Positions 1 to 9,422 of a DNA stretch of 12,512 nt are shown here, in pieces. The DNA is taken from assembly GCA_023807065.1 (NCBI GenBank), contig JAJJLU010004491.1:1-12512 (forward strand). Reading direction: 5' to 3'. Numbering within the stretch: position 1 is the first letter of the stretch; every line of letters starts with the position of its first letter. The DNA is from Isotricha intestinalis. Taxonomy: Eukaryota; Ciliophora; Litostomatea; Vestibuliferida; Isotrichidae. Below the pieces are notes generated by a model. It ran no database searches and was not told the DNA's origin. It saw only the letters and a program-made list of their open reading frames with translations. A program made the translations under genes and the position numbers.

Positions 1-174
1 TTTTCATTTTGATGATTTTTTCATAATTTCAAGTTCCATTAACATAAACATTACAAAAACAATTTTTACAATTTTTAAAAAAAATTTATTATTATGATGT
101 CAATCTACATTAACTGATAATTGATTACCATCAGAGATCAAAGTACTAGAAGATAACCCAGAACTAACATACAT
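1..174 (-). CDS. N-terminal fragment of an unidentified protein, runs off the window start
   Basis: The ATG at 174-172 opens a frame rich in Ser, Gly, Val and Asn, clearly less A+T-biased than the DNA upstream of it, and it continues to the window edge. A TGA at 102-100 interrupts it between Asp and His-His, and Trp would fit there. After the T8 run near 82-89 on the sense strand, a neighbouring frame reads a Cys-rich stretch (NCKNCFCNVYVNGT), so the frame probably changes in that homopolymer. No family is recognised. The alternative is that only the first 25 codons are real. The start is chosen because the DNA upstream falls into low-complexity A/T sequence. Coding is likely from the composition change; identity is unknown. 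Confidence 0.4.
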
Positions 175-635
175 TTAATTGGGTTTTTATTTATTTTATA
201 ATAATGAAAAAAACAAAAACAAAAACTAATAATAAATATTTAATATAGCATCAGATAAATATATTATATAATATTAATTCTTTTATTAATTTCTGAAAAA
301 AAATCATATATATTATAAATAAAAAACATTAAACATATTTTATAAATAAAATAAATTAAAATACCAAAAATTTTTATGAATACATCATCTTATTATAAAT
401 TTAAAAATTTATAAATTAGACTAAATAAACTGTTATTTACATATAAAAATACATTCATTATCATTGTCATTTCATAGAAAGGCAATTAAAAAAATAAATC
501 ATTGTATTTTATTCTAATTATGTTTTTACAATATCCTTTCCAAAAAGTAAATAATAATAATATAATCCATTATGTAGTTTTTAATGTATTACATTTATTT
601 ATTAAAAATATTATTTCTTATTTAAAACATTGAAT
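175..635. other. A/T-rich stretch without a supported gene
   Basis: This stretch lies between the start of the leftmost minus-strand gene and the first TAA of the CAP-like gene. If TAA is Gln, the CAP-like frame stays open on the minus strand far into it, with Trp codons written TGG near 567 and 543 and a hydrophobic composition. In DNA this poor in G and C, an open frame that ignores TAA and TAG is weak evidence. No tRNA fold, repeat array or clear terminator is seen. Confidence 0.4.
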
Positions 636-1282
636 TTATTCATTAACAATTTGAAGAATAATAGATAATTCTGTATTAGAATTCTTAATATCATAATGAA
701 AATTTACAATTTCTATATTTTTTTCAAATAATTGTTTTTTTAAATATTGTAAAGTTGATGTTAAATAACTTTCTTTTATATATTCATTAAATTCAAAATT
801 AATTATATATCGAGTTGAAAAATCAGGAAAAGAAAAAGTTAATTCATTTCTTAAAACAAAGGAGTTAAAAGTTTTTTTAGAAATTATATTTTTACAAATT
901 TCAAAAGCATTATTACCTTTATTTAATTTTATTCTATTATTTTTATCCATTTTTAAAAAAGACTCTTTTTGTTTTTTTGTTAATAAGGAAAATATTTATC
1001 AATTTTTTTTTCTATTATTTGTGGGTTTATTCTTATTAAATTTATTTCTTTAAACATTGATTCTCTCATTATTTCTAAATAATTTATGTCTTTTGTTTTT
1101 AAAATATTAAATGTTGATATAATTTGATTAGATGAAATTCTTGAATCTGATGTTGGCTTTTTATTATTTGATTTTTGATTTAATAACAATAAAAAATTTA
1201 AATTTCTTGTTGAGTAATTCTCATTTAATGGTAAATTATGTAATTTAATTTATGATTTATTTGAACACACTTTACAACTCAT
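636..1282 (-). CDS. Divergent CAP/SCP-domain-like protein (recoded and frameshifted)
   Basis: The ATG at 1282-1280 begins MSCKVCSNKS, then a TAA at 1252-1250 that reads as Gln, and the same frame runs on to about 980. It carries MFKEINLIRINPQ, the usual N-terminal helix of CAP (SCP/PR-1) domains, in which a helix with E-x-N-x-x-R-x-N-P precedes the core. Another TAA (982-980) follows, then a one-base slip in the T6/A5 run at 951-961 moves the reading into the frame of 950-636. That part has IKLNKGNNAFE, fitting the CAP I-x-L-x-x-G-x-x-A-F segment. The usual catalytic-like His and Glu residues and the GHR motif are not visible, so this is a degenerate or only partly CAP-like protein. No signal peptide is seen. 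The frame could extend below 636 if TAA is sense. Two separate short genes are the alternative. Confidence 0.45.
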
Positions 1283-1620
1283 TGATAATAAATTATTTCT
1301 TCTTTTTTTAGAAAAATTATTTATATTCTTTAAATATTTGAAATTTAATTTTAGGGACTTTGATATAAATATGAAATTGTAATTTATGAAGAAAAATACT
1401 TATATTAAATAAAATGTATCTTATTGAAAAAAAATGAAAATTATTAAAAGACAAAATAAAAATCTTATTAACAATCAAAATTTATGAATTTATTAAAAAC
1501 TTAAAAATATAAAAAAAACTTATGAAAATAAAATTAAATTTCATAAAATTATAATTCATTATAAATAATGATTTAATTTTTTCCACAATAAAAATAATTA
1601 AAAATGTTTTAATTCAAATT

Positions 1621-2724
1621 GAATTTTGGTAAAAAAGAAAAGGAAAATTCAGGTTACAGATTTTTCAAATTATCTTTTAAAGTATAATTAAAATTAAAAA
1701 ATCCAACATTAATAACATGATTTATTTCAACACTTATATTTTAGAATTTAATTTCTTTGAATTTTTAAATTAAAATTGTAAACATAATAATTTTCTTTTT
1801 CTTTTATTTTTTTGAAAAGATTCATTAGTTAAAAAATCCAAAAATTTACATTCAGCAGTTTTAACACATTTGAAAGTAATAAAAATTTCAAAATCAAAAA
1901 AGTCAATTTCATTTTCATTTTTCTGAAAAATAATCTAATAAAATACTTACAATAATTAAACTTGTTTGAATATCACAAGAATCTTCATTTGAAGGAAAAT
2001 AAATCCTCTAAATAAATTTTTAATTCACAATCAAAAATTCTTTTATTTGATTTATATATTTATATACATTTTGAATTTTATGATTTAATTTTCTTATTCA
2101 ATAAATTCAAATTCTATAAATTCAATTGTTAAATTCTTTCTTTCTAATTCTCTTTCTTGTTTCAAATTTCTTATTATTTGAAAAATTTTTCTGAGAATAT
2201 ATTTCTTTATAAAAAAGATTTATTTATTCACATTTATTTAAGTATTTATAATTAATTTTTTCCTCTTAAAAAGTATTATTAAAAAATTTTTCTTATCTAT
2301 ATTTTATTAACCTTTCAAACCCTTTTTATTCTAATTTGTTGAATTAAGCATTATTGAATTTAAAAGATAAAATATTTTAAATTAGATAAGATAAATAATT
2401 TTCAAGAGAATAAATAATTTCAATTTTATTTAAATAAAAAAATATTATTCGAGGAAGATAAAAAACTGCTTTTTCTTTGTATTCATGTTTATTTTTATTT
2501 ACTAAAATATCTATCATTGAAACTTCATCTTTTGTATCTAAATAAAATAATAATAACTTAATATCAAATAATACTTTTCCTGAAATTAATTCATATAAAC
2601 TTCCCAAATTATTTTTATTTTCTTTTTTTATAAATTTATTTTCAATATTTTTAATGATTTGAATATTATTTATATTAATATTATTTTGGGGATTGGGACC
2701 AATCACAAATAAATAAATTTCCAA
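1621..2724 (-). CDS. Unidentified protein with a segment resembling a phosphoinositide-kinase helical domain
   Basis: A 115-codon open stretch (2724-2377) continues through several TAA codons read as Gln to about 2180, then in a shifted frame to about 1620. Residues around 2570-2385 include VLFDIKLLLFYL, AVFYLPRIIFFYL and SLENYLSYL. Their order and spacing resemble the helical or lipid-kinase-unique region of type III PI4-kinases (FYxPQ followed by S-hE-hh). No kinase catalytic motifs follow: no GDRHxxN or HIDFG is seen downstream. Instead there is an acidic, beta-like stretch (FDCELKIYLEDLF, then DFFDFEIFITFKC) and then VEINHVINVGFF. The start is unclear: no ATG lies in frame between 2724 and 2944, and the in-frame ATG at 2946 would overlap the divergent gene. 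The lower part may be a separate gene. Coding is likely, function uncertain. Confidence 0.35.
1923..1950 (-). other. Possible 28-nt spliceosomal intron
   Basis: On the minus strand this segment starts GTAAGT and ends TTTTTCAG, both good splice consensus. Removing it joins LII to KNENEIDFFDF in frame without any indel. Reading through it instead gives VSILLDYFSEK, which is also protein-like but needs one extra A afterwards. Length and borders fit the tiny introns of ciliates. RNA reads would decide. Confidence 0.35.
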
Positions 2725-2878
2725 AAAAAGATTTTAATATTTATTTAAGTTTGGAAGAATTAAATAAAATAAATAAATTTTTTTTTTTACAATTTGATGG
2801 TTTAAATGAAGTACTAGAATCACTAAAAAAATAATTGAAAAAAAATTTTTGAAAATTGTAATGGAAATATATATAAAA

Positions 2879-3860
2879 ATGAAAACAATCAATCCTTTAA
2901 ATAACAAATAATTTTTTATAAATTTTTCTTTTAAAAATAAAAGCATTCAAGCTGAAATTAATCTTATAATTCCTTATATTACTTATTTAAATGAAAAAAT
3001 TGAAAAATTAGAAAAAAAGTGATTATGAGAAAATAACAAATGAAATAATAAAGAATAAAGAAAAAAAAGATTTGTTCAAAAATAGTAATATTATATATAA
3101 ATCATGATGAAGAAGAGTTAATGTTGGTTTGAAAATAAACCTAGAAAATTGAATTTATTATTGGATTCAAAAATAAATGGAAATTCAATTTTAATATTTT
3201 ATAATGTTATAAAAAATCTCAAACTAATGCTTTTATTAAAACAACAAATTGATATAGATTTGGAGGGTTTTAAAAGGAATGGAGCTTTAATTGTTGATAA
3301 GAAAAAAGAAATAAATAAAATATCAGAAAAATCAAATTATATTAATTCAGAATTAAATATTTCTAAAAGAAATATAGATAAAGTATATATTACTAAAGAG
3401 AATATTTTAAAAGAAAATAAAAAAATATAAATCAATTAGAATTGAGAAAAAAAAATGAAAATGAAATAAATAAAATAAAAAAAGAAATAGAAAAAATTCC
3501 AGAACAAATTAAAAAGAGAAACTATTTTAATTGGAGGTGAAGCAATATATTTAAATAATCAAATTAAATATTTTGAATTAGAAATTCAAAAGTTAAATTT
3601 ATTAATAAGTGAGAAAATGAAAGAATTGAAAAAAATTGGAGGTTTGAAAAAATTATTGATAAAGGAATATAATCTGCAAAATATAAAAATAATGATAAAA
3701 TAAGAAATTCAAATTCTTTTTTGCTTAATGTAAATGGACTTTTATTAAATGAAAATTTATTTGATGGTAAATAAATAATATTTTTTTTTCATATATTAAT
3801 ATTTTTTTTTTTAGCTAAATTATTCAAATATAAATTAATTTTAAAAAAAATAAAATATTA
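2879..3860 (+). CDS. Coiled-coil protein, unrecognised family
   Basis: The ATG at 2879 opens MKTINPLNNK, one TAA (as Gln), then QAEINLIIPYITYLNEKIEKLEKK before a frame slip in the A7 run near 3012-3018. A 93-codon open piece lies at 3149-3430, followed through TAA by further Lys/Glu/Ile/Asn-rich helix. Heptad-like patterns (EINKISEKSNYINSELN, KKEIEKIPEQIKK, FELEIQKLNLLISEKMKELKK) predict long coiled coils to about 3650. The C-terminal part contains NSNSFLLNVNGLLLNENLFD. The sense strand is strongly A-rich, as expected for such a protein. No motor, SMC or dynein motif could be confirmed, so no function is assigned. The 3' end is unclear because it converges on the next gene and meets a possible intron at 3767-3814. 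Confidence 0.5.
3767..3814 (+). other. Possible 48-nt intron near the 3' end of the coiled-coil gene
   Basis: The segment begins GTAAATAA and ends in a T11 tract followed by AG, typical of an A/T-rich intron. Its length is a multiple of three and its only stop codon is TAA, which would be Gln here, so it could equally be translated as a Phe/Ile-rich stretch. The call rests on border sequence only. Confidence 0.3.
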
Positions 3861-5143
3861 CTTTTTCTTGTTGAGCGTATTAGTATTTTCATCATTTTTA
3901 TAACTATTATTATTCATAAAATAATTATTTGCTTTCATACTATTCATTTTTTTTTTCCCATATTCTTTAGAAAAGTCATTTTTATAAAAATCAGAATATA
4001 AATTTATCTTTTGAATTAACAGAAATGCCACAAAAATTATTTTGAATTTTTTTTTAACATTTTCAGATAAAGATTGATTATCGATAATAAAATCTTGAAT
4101 TAATTTTAAATAATATAAATTTTTCAAATTATAATAATTAATAATAATGATATAATTCTGATTGAATCAATTAATCCTCCTATAATTGCAAGATAATCTT
4201 GAATTTTTCTATATTCTTGATTATAAATTGATGAAGTTACTTTATTTAATATTGTTAAAGTTGCAAAATATTATTCTTCTAATAAATTAAAATCTGCTCT
4301 CATCGATTTATGTCTATGAAAATATTCTATATTTTTCTTGATAAAATATATCTTTTATCAACTATATATTTTATATTTTCAAAATATAACCATATTCTTT
4401 TGAATAATATTGATAATTCATATAGTTCTTTTCTTATAAATATTTCATTCACTTTTTTTAATTTTAAAGAATTAATAGTATAATCAATGAAAATAACATC
4501 TAAATACATATAATCAAATTACTTTTTAATTTCTTCAACAGAATAACAACTATTATTATTTTCAGTGGTATTTTGACAATATCTAAAAATTAAAGAATAA
4601 TAAGAAAAAGGGTGATTATTCCCATATAAACCATAAATGATTTTAGAATAATTTCTAGGTTCTAAGCAATAATAAGAATTTAAATCAATATAATTTTTAA
4701 ATTAATCTCTGAATTCATCAATAAAATTTTTTATTAATATCACATTTACTAACATTAAGAGAAACAGAAAATTAAGGATCATGATATTATAAAGAAGTAT
4801 TATTATTTCTTCCATGTCAAATACTCGCTATTATATAATATAATTTTTCATTTTCTTCATATGGATTTGAATTTGTATCTGTTAATCTTAATAAAAATAG
4901 TAATTTATTACTATCTGTTAAATTCACATATAGATTTATTTGTGTTGAATGAATCACTGAAATTACCTTTCTATTAAACATTCTACTAATAAAAAGATAA
5001 AAACAATATATTAATATTATTATTATAATGAAAACACTTATTAATCCCCCTATTAATGTTTTATATCTTGTTTCTCCTTGTTCATTAAATGATAAAATAA
5101 CTTTATGTGAAACTATATCACAATATTAGCTCAATGATTTCAT
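3789..5143 (-). CDS. Ciliate-style multi-pass membrane protein
   Basis: The ATG at 5143-5141 starts MKSLS, then TAA (5128-5126) as Gln. The frame then runs with only TAA and one TGA to about 4725: an N-terminal segment ETRYKTLIGGLISVF leads into a hydrophobic helix, then a long lumenal or extracellular part. After a slip at about 4724, a second long frame reads through TAA at 4704-4702 and 4521-4519 to about 4337 (CLEPRNYSKIIYGLYGNN, CSVEEI-like Cys segments). After a slip in the T5 run at 4332-4336 (+ strand) comes YRKIQDYLAIIGGLIDSIRI and a hydrophobic helix, then another slip near 4124. The Cys-containing loop, then Y-x-K-x-Q-x-x-L-A-x-x-G-G and C-terminal helices are an arrangement I associate with large families of putative transmembrane proteins in Paramecium and Tetrahymena. 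The first C-terminal stop is TAA (3860-3858); the first TGA is at 3791-3789. Molecular role unknown. Confidence 0.6.
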
Positions 5144-5184
5144 TTTTTATTATAATTAAATTATTTTAGTAAATTTTAATTAAT

Positions 5185-5602
5185 TCATAAATTCAATTCA
5201 TATAAATAAGATTTTTATTTTTTAAATGATTTAACTATATTCATACTTAATATATAAAAACATATTTGATAAAAGATTTTTGTAAAAATATATTAATTTT
5301 TTTTTTAATTATTGTCTCTTATATTTTTATTATTACTTATTTTATCTTCATTAAGATCATCAATTATTATTTTATCTTTAAAACTAATTCTATGTTTTCA
5401 TCCACTTTTAATTTCTTCTCCAAAAATATCTTTTCTTATCTTCTTCATATCAAAAAATGATATTGTTGAAGTATTATATTTTTCCTTTTTGGAATTACAG
5501 ATTTATTTATATTTATATATTATTATTATTAATCTTTTAATGTATTGAAATTGCTCTTTTGGTAAAAGTTGGTGTTCTATTTATTCTTAAAGTATCACTC
5601 AT
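5185..5602 (-). CDS. Small protein with an RVxF-like PP1-docking motif
   Basis: The ATG at 5602-5600 begins MSDTLRINRTPTFTKRAISIH. Several TAA codons read as Gln follow, giving a polar Asn/Gln/Ile-rich stretch. After a slip, the frame reads FDMKKIRKDIFGEEIKSG, a TGA at 5400-5398, then KHRISFKDKIIIDDLNED. KHRISF matches the loose [RK]-x(0,1)-[VI]-x-F docking motif for protein phosphatase 1. The motif is short and can arise by chance. The TGA sits inside an otherwise continuous frame and would be Trp. If TAA (5307-5305) is also sense, the frame continues to a TGA at 5187-5185, 41 bp before the start of the next minus-strand gene. About 139 codons in all. It lies divergently from the PDI-like gene. 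Coding is well supported by the N-terminal and motif segments; function is inferred only from the motif. Confidence 0.5.
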
Positions 5603-5681
5603 TTTTTTAATTAAAATAAATATTTATAAATTTTATTTTTTATTTTAAACATATTTTTGATATTATTTTATATAAAAAAAA
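5603..5681. promoter_or_regulatory. Shared 79-bp divergent promoter interval
   Basis: This interval separates the start codons of the small PP1-motif gene (minus) and the PDI-like gene (plus). It is almost pure A/T with T-runs and TATA-like stretches in both directions. No individual element can be assigned. It must hold both 5' leaders and core promoters if both starts are right. Confidence 0.35.
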
Positions 5682-7404
5682 ATGAAAAATCTTTTTGTAA
5701 TTTTATTATCATTTTTTTTAATAAATGTCAAAAAGAAAAAAAAGAAAATGAAGAAAACAATAAAAATGAAAAAAACACAGAAGAAGAATATTTAGAAAAA
5801 AACAATAGAAGAAATAGATGATTTTATAGGAATTTTTACAGAAACAGAATATATTTTAGAATTAAGTGATGAAAATATGAGAGAAACAATAATAAATAAA
5901 ATTTTTTTTATAATTCTTTTCTATAATAAATTTTATGAAAAATATAATGATTTTATTCCAAAATATATTAATGTTGCTGAAAAATATATTTTTGAAGGAT
6001 TAAATGGAGAAAGAAATTTTGAAACTGTTTTTTTTAATTCTATTAATGATTATCCATCCTTTGATTATTTTCTAAACAAATAAAACAAATTATTTTTTTT
6101 GAAATTGTTTTGGAATTTTCTTAGACAAAAAATTAGTAAATCAATTTTATAAAGAAAAAATTATAATGATATATATAAGAGAAGAAAATAAAAATCAATT
6201 AATTTATTTTTTAAATTCAATTGATAGAGAAAAAGAAAAATATGAAAATTGAACAGAAATAGCAAAAAAATATGATGATAAATTTGATCTATTTAATTGT
6301 TTTGAATGTAAAGAAACTTTAAACAGTGATTTAACTTTAATTAAAATTGAATTTAAATATGACAATAAAACTTTGGTTCTTGATTCAATTGATTATTTCA
6401 TTAGAAAATATCATAGAAATTAAAATGAAAGATTAAATTATAAAGATTTATATTTTGTTTTTAAATTTAATCAATCAATCATAATATATTTTAGAGAAGA
6501 AGAAAAGGAAGATGATATAAAAATAGATGAAATTTTTTCTATTTAAAATTACAGTATGAAGGAAAATATATAATAATATATTCAGATATAAAAAAATCGG
6601 AAGAGAAACAAGAATTTTTTTTAATAGAAGAAAGTGATTTATCAATTGTAAAAATATATAATCAAAATGAAATGCATAGTTATTCTTATAAAGAAGAAAT
6701 AACAAATGAAAAAAATAGTAGAATTATTGAATAAATATGAAAAAAATGAATTAATAAGAGAAAAAAATTCAGAACAAATTCCAATTGAAGAAGAAGATCA
6801 AAATATTTCATTGAAATTATTGTTGAAAATTATTATGAATTATCCATGAAAAAATTTTCTTCTTTTCATTATTTTGTTGGAAAAAACATTTAATAAGGAA
6901 ATATATAATGGAAGTTTAAAAATTATATTGTTTTATTTAGTAAAAATAATAATGAAGAAAATGAAGAGGCAAATGAAAGACAAATAAATGTATAATAATT
7001 TATCTTATCTTTCTGAAAATATCAACTTTTAAAAGAAAACAGAATTAAATTTGGTATTATTAATTTAGAATTCAATAAAATTTGATGAAATTCCTTCTAT
7101 TAGTTTATTTATTGATGGAAAAAACGATAAACATATTTTTTATAACGGATATTCAAAATGAAAAAATTGAAAAATGATTTTTGATAATTTATTTATTTTA
7201 AATAGAAGAAGATTTTATTATTGATATGAAATATAATTTAACTTCTTTGATTTAATTAAGACACTTTTTTATTTATTTTTTTCTCATGTATGTTTTCTTT
7301 TATTTCATTTGAGTCTTTATTATTTTCCTGTAGGATATGATATTCCCACTGAAAATATTAATGATGATGTTGATGATGATGAAAAAAAAATCATGAAAAA
7401 GTGA
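5682..7404 (+). CDS. Membrane-anchored PDI-like protein lacking CxxC active sites
   Basis: The ATG at 5682 opens a signal peptide (MKNLFVILLSFFLIN) followed by an acidic Glu/Asn/Lys linker. A first thioredoxin-fold region (about 5840-6080) reads EYILELSDENM, then FYNKFYEKYNDFIPKY where PDIs have the WCGHC site, then NSINDYPSFDYF, matching the cis-Pro region. Two middle domains resemble PDI b/b' (SIDREKEKYEN-TGA-TEIAKKYDDKF; KYIIIYSDIKK). A final thioredoxin region (about 6910-7190) has NYIVLFSK where the site should be, then IKFGIINLEFN, EIPSISLFIDG and FYNGYSK. It ends with one membrane helix (about 7262-7330) and an acidic lumen- or cytosol-facing tail (GYDIPTENINDDVDDDEKK) before TGA at 7402-7404. 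No CxxC is visible, so it is probably a non-redox chaperone or anchor in the ER. TGA 6250-6252 fits Trp, and TAA 6081-6083 and 6421-6423 fit Gln. At least six one-base slips lie in A/T runs. Confidence 0.65.
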
Positions 7405-7560
7405 TTTATAATTTTTTATTTAATTAAAAAAAATTTCAATTTTGTTTTTTTGACATTTTTTATAAAATTACATACTTTAATTTTCCATTTGAACACAAAT
7501 AAAAAGATTATATTAATTATTTATTTATTATTAATCACTTATTTTGTTGTGGATTTCATT
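7405..7560. other. Convergent gap between the PDI-like and phosphatase genes
   Basis: About 156 bp of A/T-rich sequence between two 3' ends. No hairpin or repeat stands out. If TAA is sense, the phosphatase frame stays open on the minus strand through this gap, so its real end could lie here. Confidence 0.3.
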
Positions 7561-9347
7561 TTAATTTTTTAAACTTTTTCTAAAAGCATCATGTTTTTCA
7601 TTTGCAATTCTAATTAAAATTAATATTTAATCAAATAATATAAAATTATTATTAATATCTTCAGATTCACTAATAAAAGATTTTATAATAATACAATTAT
7701 CATTTTGTAAAATATGCTGTGTTTTATCATCAATAATGATAATTTTTTTTAAATCACTTCCTAAAATATATAAATCTTTAAATACATATCATTAATAATA
7801 ACAGTCTATATAATCTATATGAAAAATTTTTTCCTCTTTTTCAATGAATTAATAATTTTATCTGCATATTCTTTTAAACCACTTGTAAAAATAATTAATT
7901 CATAAAATTCTTTCAAAATTTTTAAAAAATCAATTAATCCAGGTCTTAAAATAAGAGATTATGAATAAAAATATTTTTTTCCTTTTGGAATATGAATTAA
8001 AGTTTCATCTAAATCTAAAACTAAAAGTATAAGATTTTATAGGTTTAAAAGGTATTAAATAATTTATATTTGTTAAATTTGGTTTTTTTATATTTGATTT
8101 ATTATTTATTAACAATGATTTATTTCTATTTTATCTGTTTTTTTCTTTAAATTTTTATATCTTGAAAATATTGTTTTATCTTCATCTTGAATTATTAAAT
8201 TAAATCTTTGATCATTTGGAATTAAATAATTGCTACTATATTTTTTTTTTATTATCATTATTAATAAAGATCATATCTTTTTTATAAGAAGGATAATTTA
8301 AGGAATATAAAATGTTCATTTTGAATTTGTTGCACTATTTGTATATTGTGAATATGAAATTTTTTTTTGATTTTCTATATTTAATTGATTTCTCATATAA
8401 TAATAAATATTTGATTCATCTATATATATATTTATTGATTTTAAATGTTTATTTATATTATTATATTAGTAAGTATTTATGATTTTTTATTTTTTTTTCA
8501 GAAATTTTTTCGTGATTTGGGTTTTTAATTTTTCATTGAAATCATTTACTGAATCATTAAAATTTACATTTTTTATTTGCTTAAAAAATATTATTTCAAA
8601 GCAATTTTATCATTAATTCTTGAATTTTGATTAATAATTTTTTTAATCTATTATGAATATCTTTAATTGATAATATTAAAATTTCAGATTCATCCTTATA
8701 ATTAATATTAAGATTATTAAAAGAATTTGGAAAAATATTTTCACTCATTAAACTATAATATTCATTATTTTTTTCATATCATAAATAAATAATTTTTGTT
8801 TATTTTGATTATTCATATCATAAACCATTATCATTGTAAATCACATTATTATCAAAGTGCTTTTTTATTAAATCGAAAAATTCATTTTGTTAAATAATTT
8901 CTAATATTTCTTCATTTAATTTTTGAAAATTTTCAAAAAACAAGAAATATATTCATAACAAAAAAATTATTTTGTAAATATAATTTTTGAAATTGCTGGA
9001 AAAGTGAATTTAAAAAATTAACAAATTTATTAAATTGAATATTATTAATTTTTGTTTTTTTAATTTTATTTGATTCTGAAAGTTCTTTTAAAGGAAATTG
9101 TAATGAAATAGAATTTTAAGAAATAAAAGGATTTGAAGTTGAATGAATCATTTTTTTATCTATATTAATTTTGAAATTTTTAAAAAAATTCTTTGAAATA
9201 TTTAAATTACTTGTATTTATTGGAATTTCTTTTATTGAATCTATTAAATTTTTTTTTTATCATTTGATAAATTTATTTTGATAATATATTTGAAGCACTT
9301 ATTTTTTATTGGAAAGTAAATCTTTTTTTTTTTATTGGAATTGACAT
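7561..9347 (-). CDS. FCP/SCP-type (HAD superfamily) protein phosphatase with long N-terminal region
   Basis: The C-terminal domain (about 8040-7570) has the order of small CTD-phosphatase/NIF domains: YT-hLVLDLDETLIHI with the catalytic DxDxT; LILRPGLIDFLK; YELIIFTSGLKEYAD; a Cys followed 7 residues later by YLKDL; ILGSDLKKIIIIDD, matching the RDL-x-hhIhDN segment; and an acidic end. Such enzymes dephosphorylate phospho-Ser/Thr, classically the RNA polymerase II tail or other nuclear or membrane targets. The start at 9347-9345 opens MSIPIKKKK and 33 uninterrupted codons. The N-terminal half is polar, Asn/Lys/Ser-rich and helix-rich (FVNFLNSLFQQF, NEEILEII) and not recognised. Frame breaks lie near 8241-8250 (A10), 8021-8025 (one T too many before LVLDLDE), 7847 (one A missing) and about 7795-7815 (two). 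TAA 7961-7959 reads as Gln. The end is put at TAA 7563-7561, where the family normally stops. Confidence 0.8.
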
Positions 9348-9422
9348 TTTAATTTACTCATTATTTATTTATTTTATTTTTAAATAAGTTTTCCTCCTTC
9401 AAAGATTATTTATTTAAAGTAA
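9348..9422. promoter_or_regulatory. Shared 75-bp divergent promoter interval
   Basis: It separates the divergent starts of the phosphatase (minus) and TBC (plus) genes. It consists of A/T-rich sequence with one short GC-richer spot (TTTTCCTCCTTCAAAG, about 9390-9405). Two promoters and both leaders must fit in it. No specific factor site is recognised. Confidence 0.4.

Noticed and set aside
2734..2946. Hydrophobic minus-strand frame as a separate small membrane protein
   Set aside because: The plus strand is A-rich and coding over its right part, and the Phe/Ile-rich minus reading is what the complement of A-rich coding DNA gives. It is kept only as a possible upstream extension of the 1621-2724 gene.
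5266..5548. Two plus-strand Phe/Ile/Leu-rich frames
   Set aside because: They are the complement of the small minus-strand protein with the KHRISF motif, whose sense reading is far more protein-like.
6475..6705. Minus-strand hydrophobic frame
   Set aside because: It is antisense to the middle domain of the PDI-like gene, which has recognisable family segments on the plus strand.
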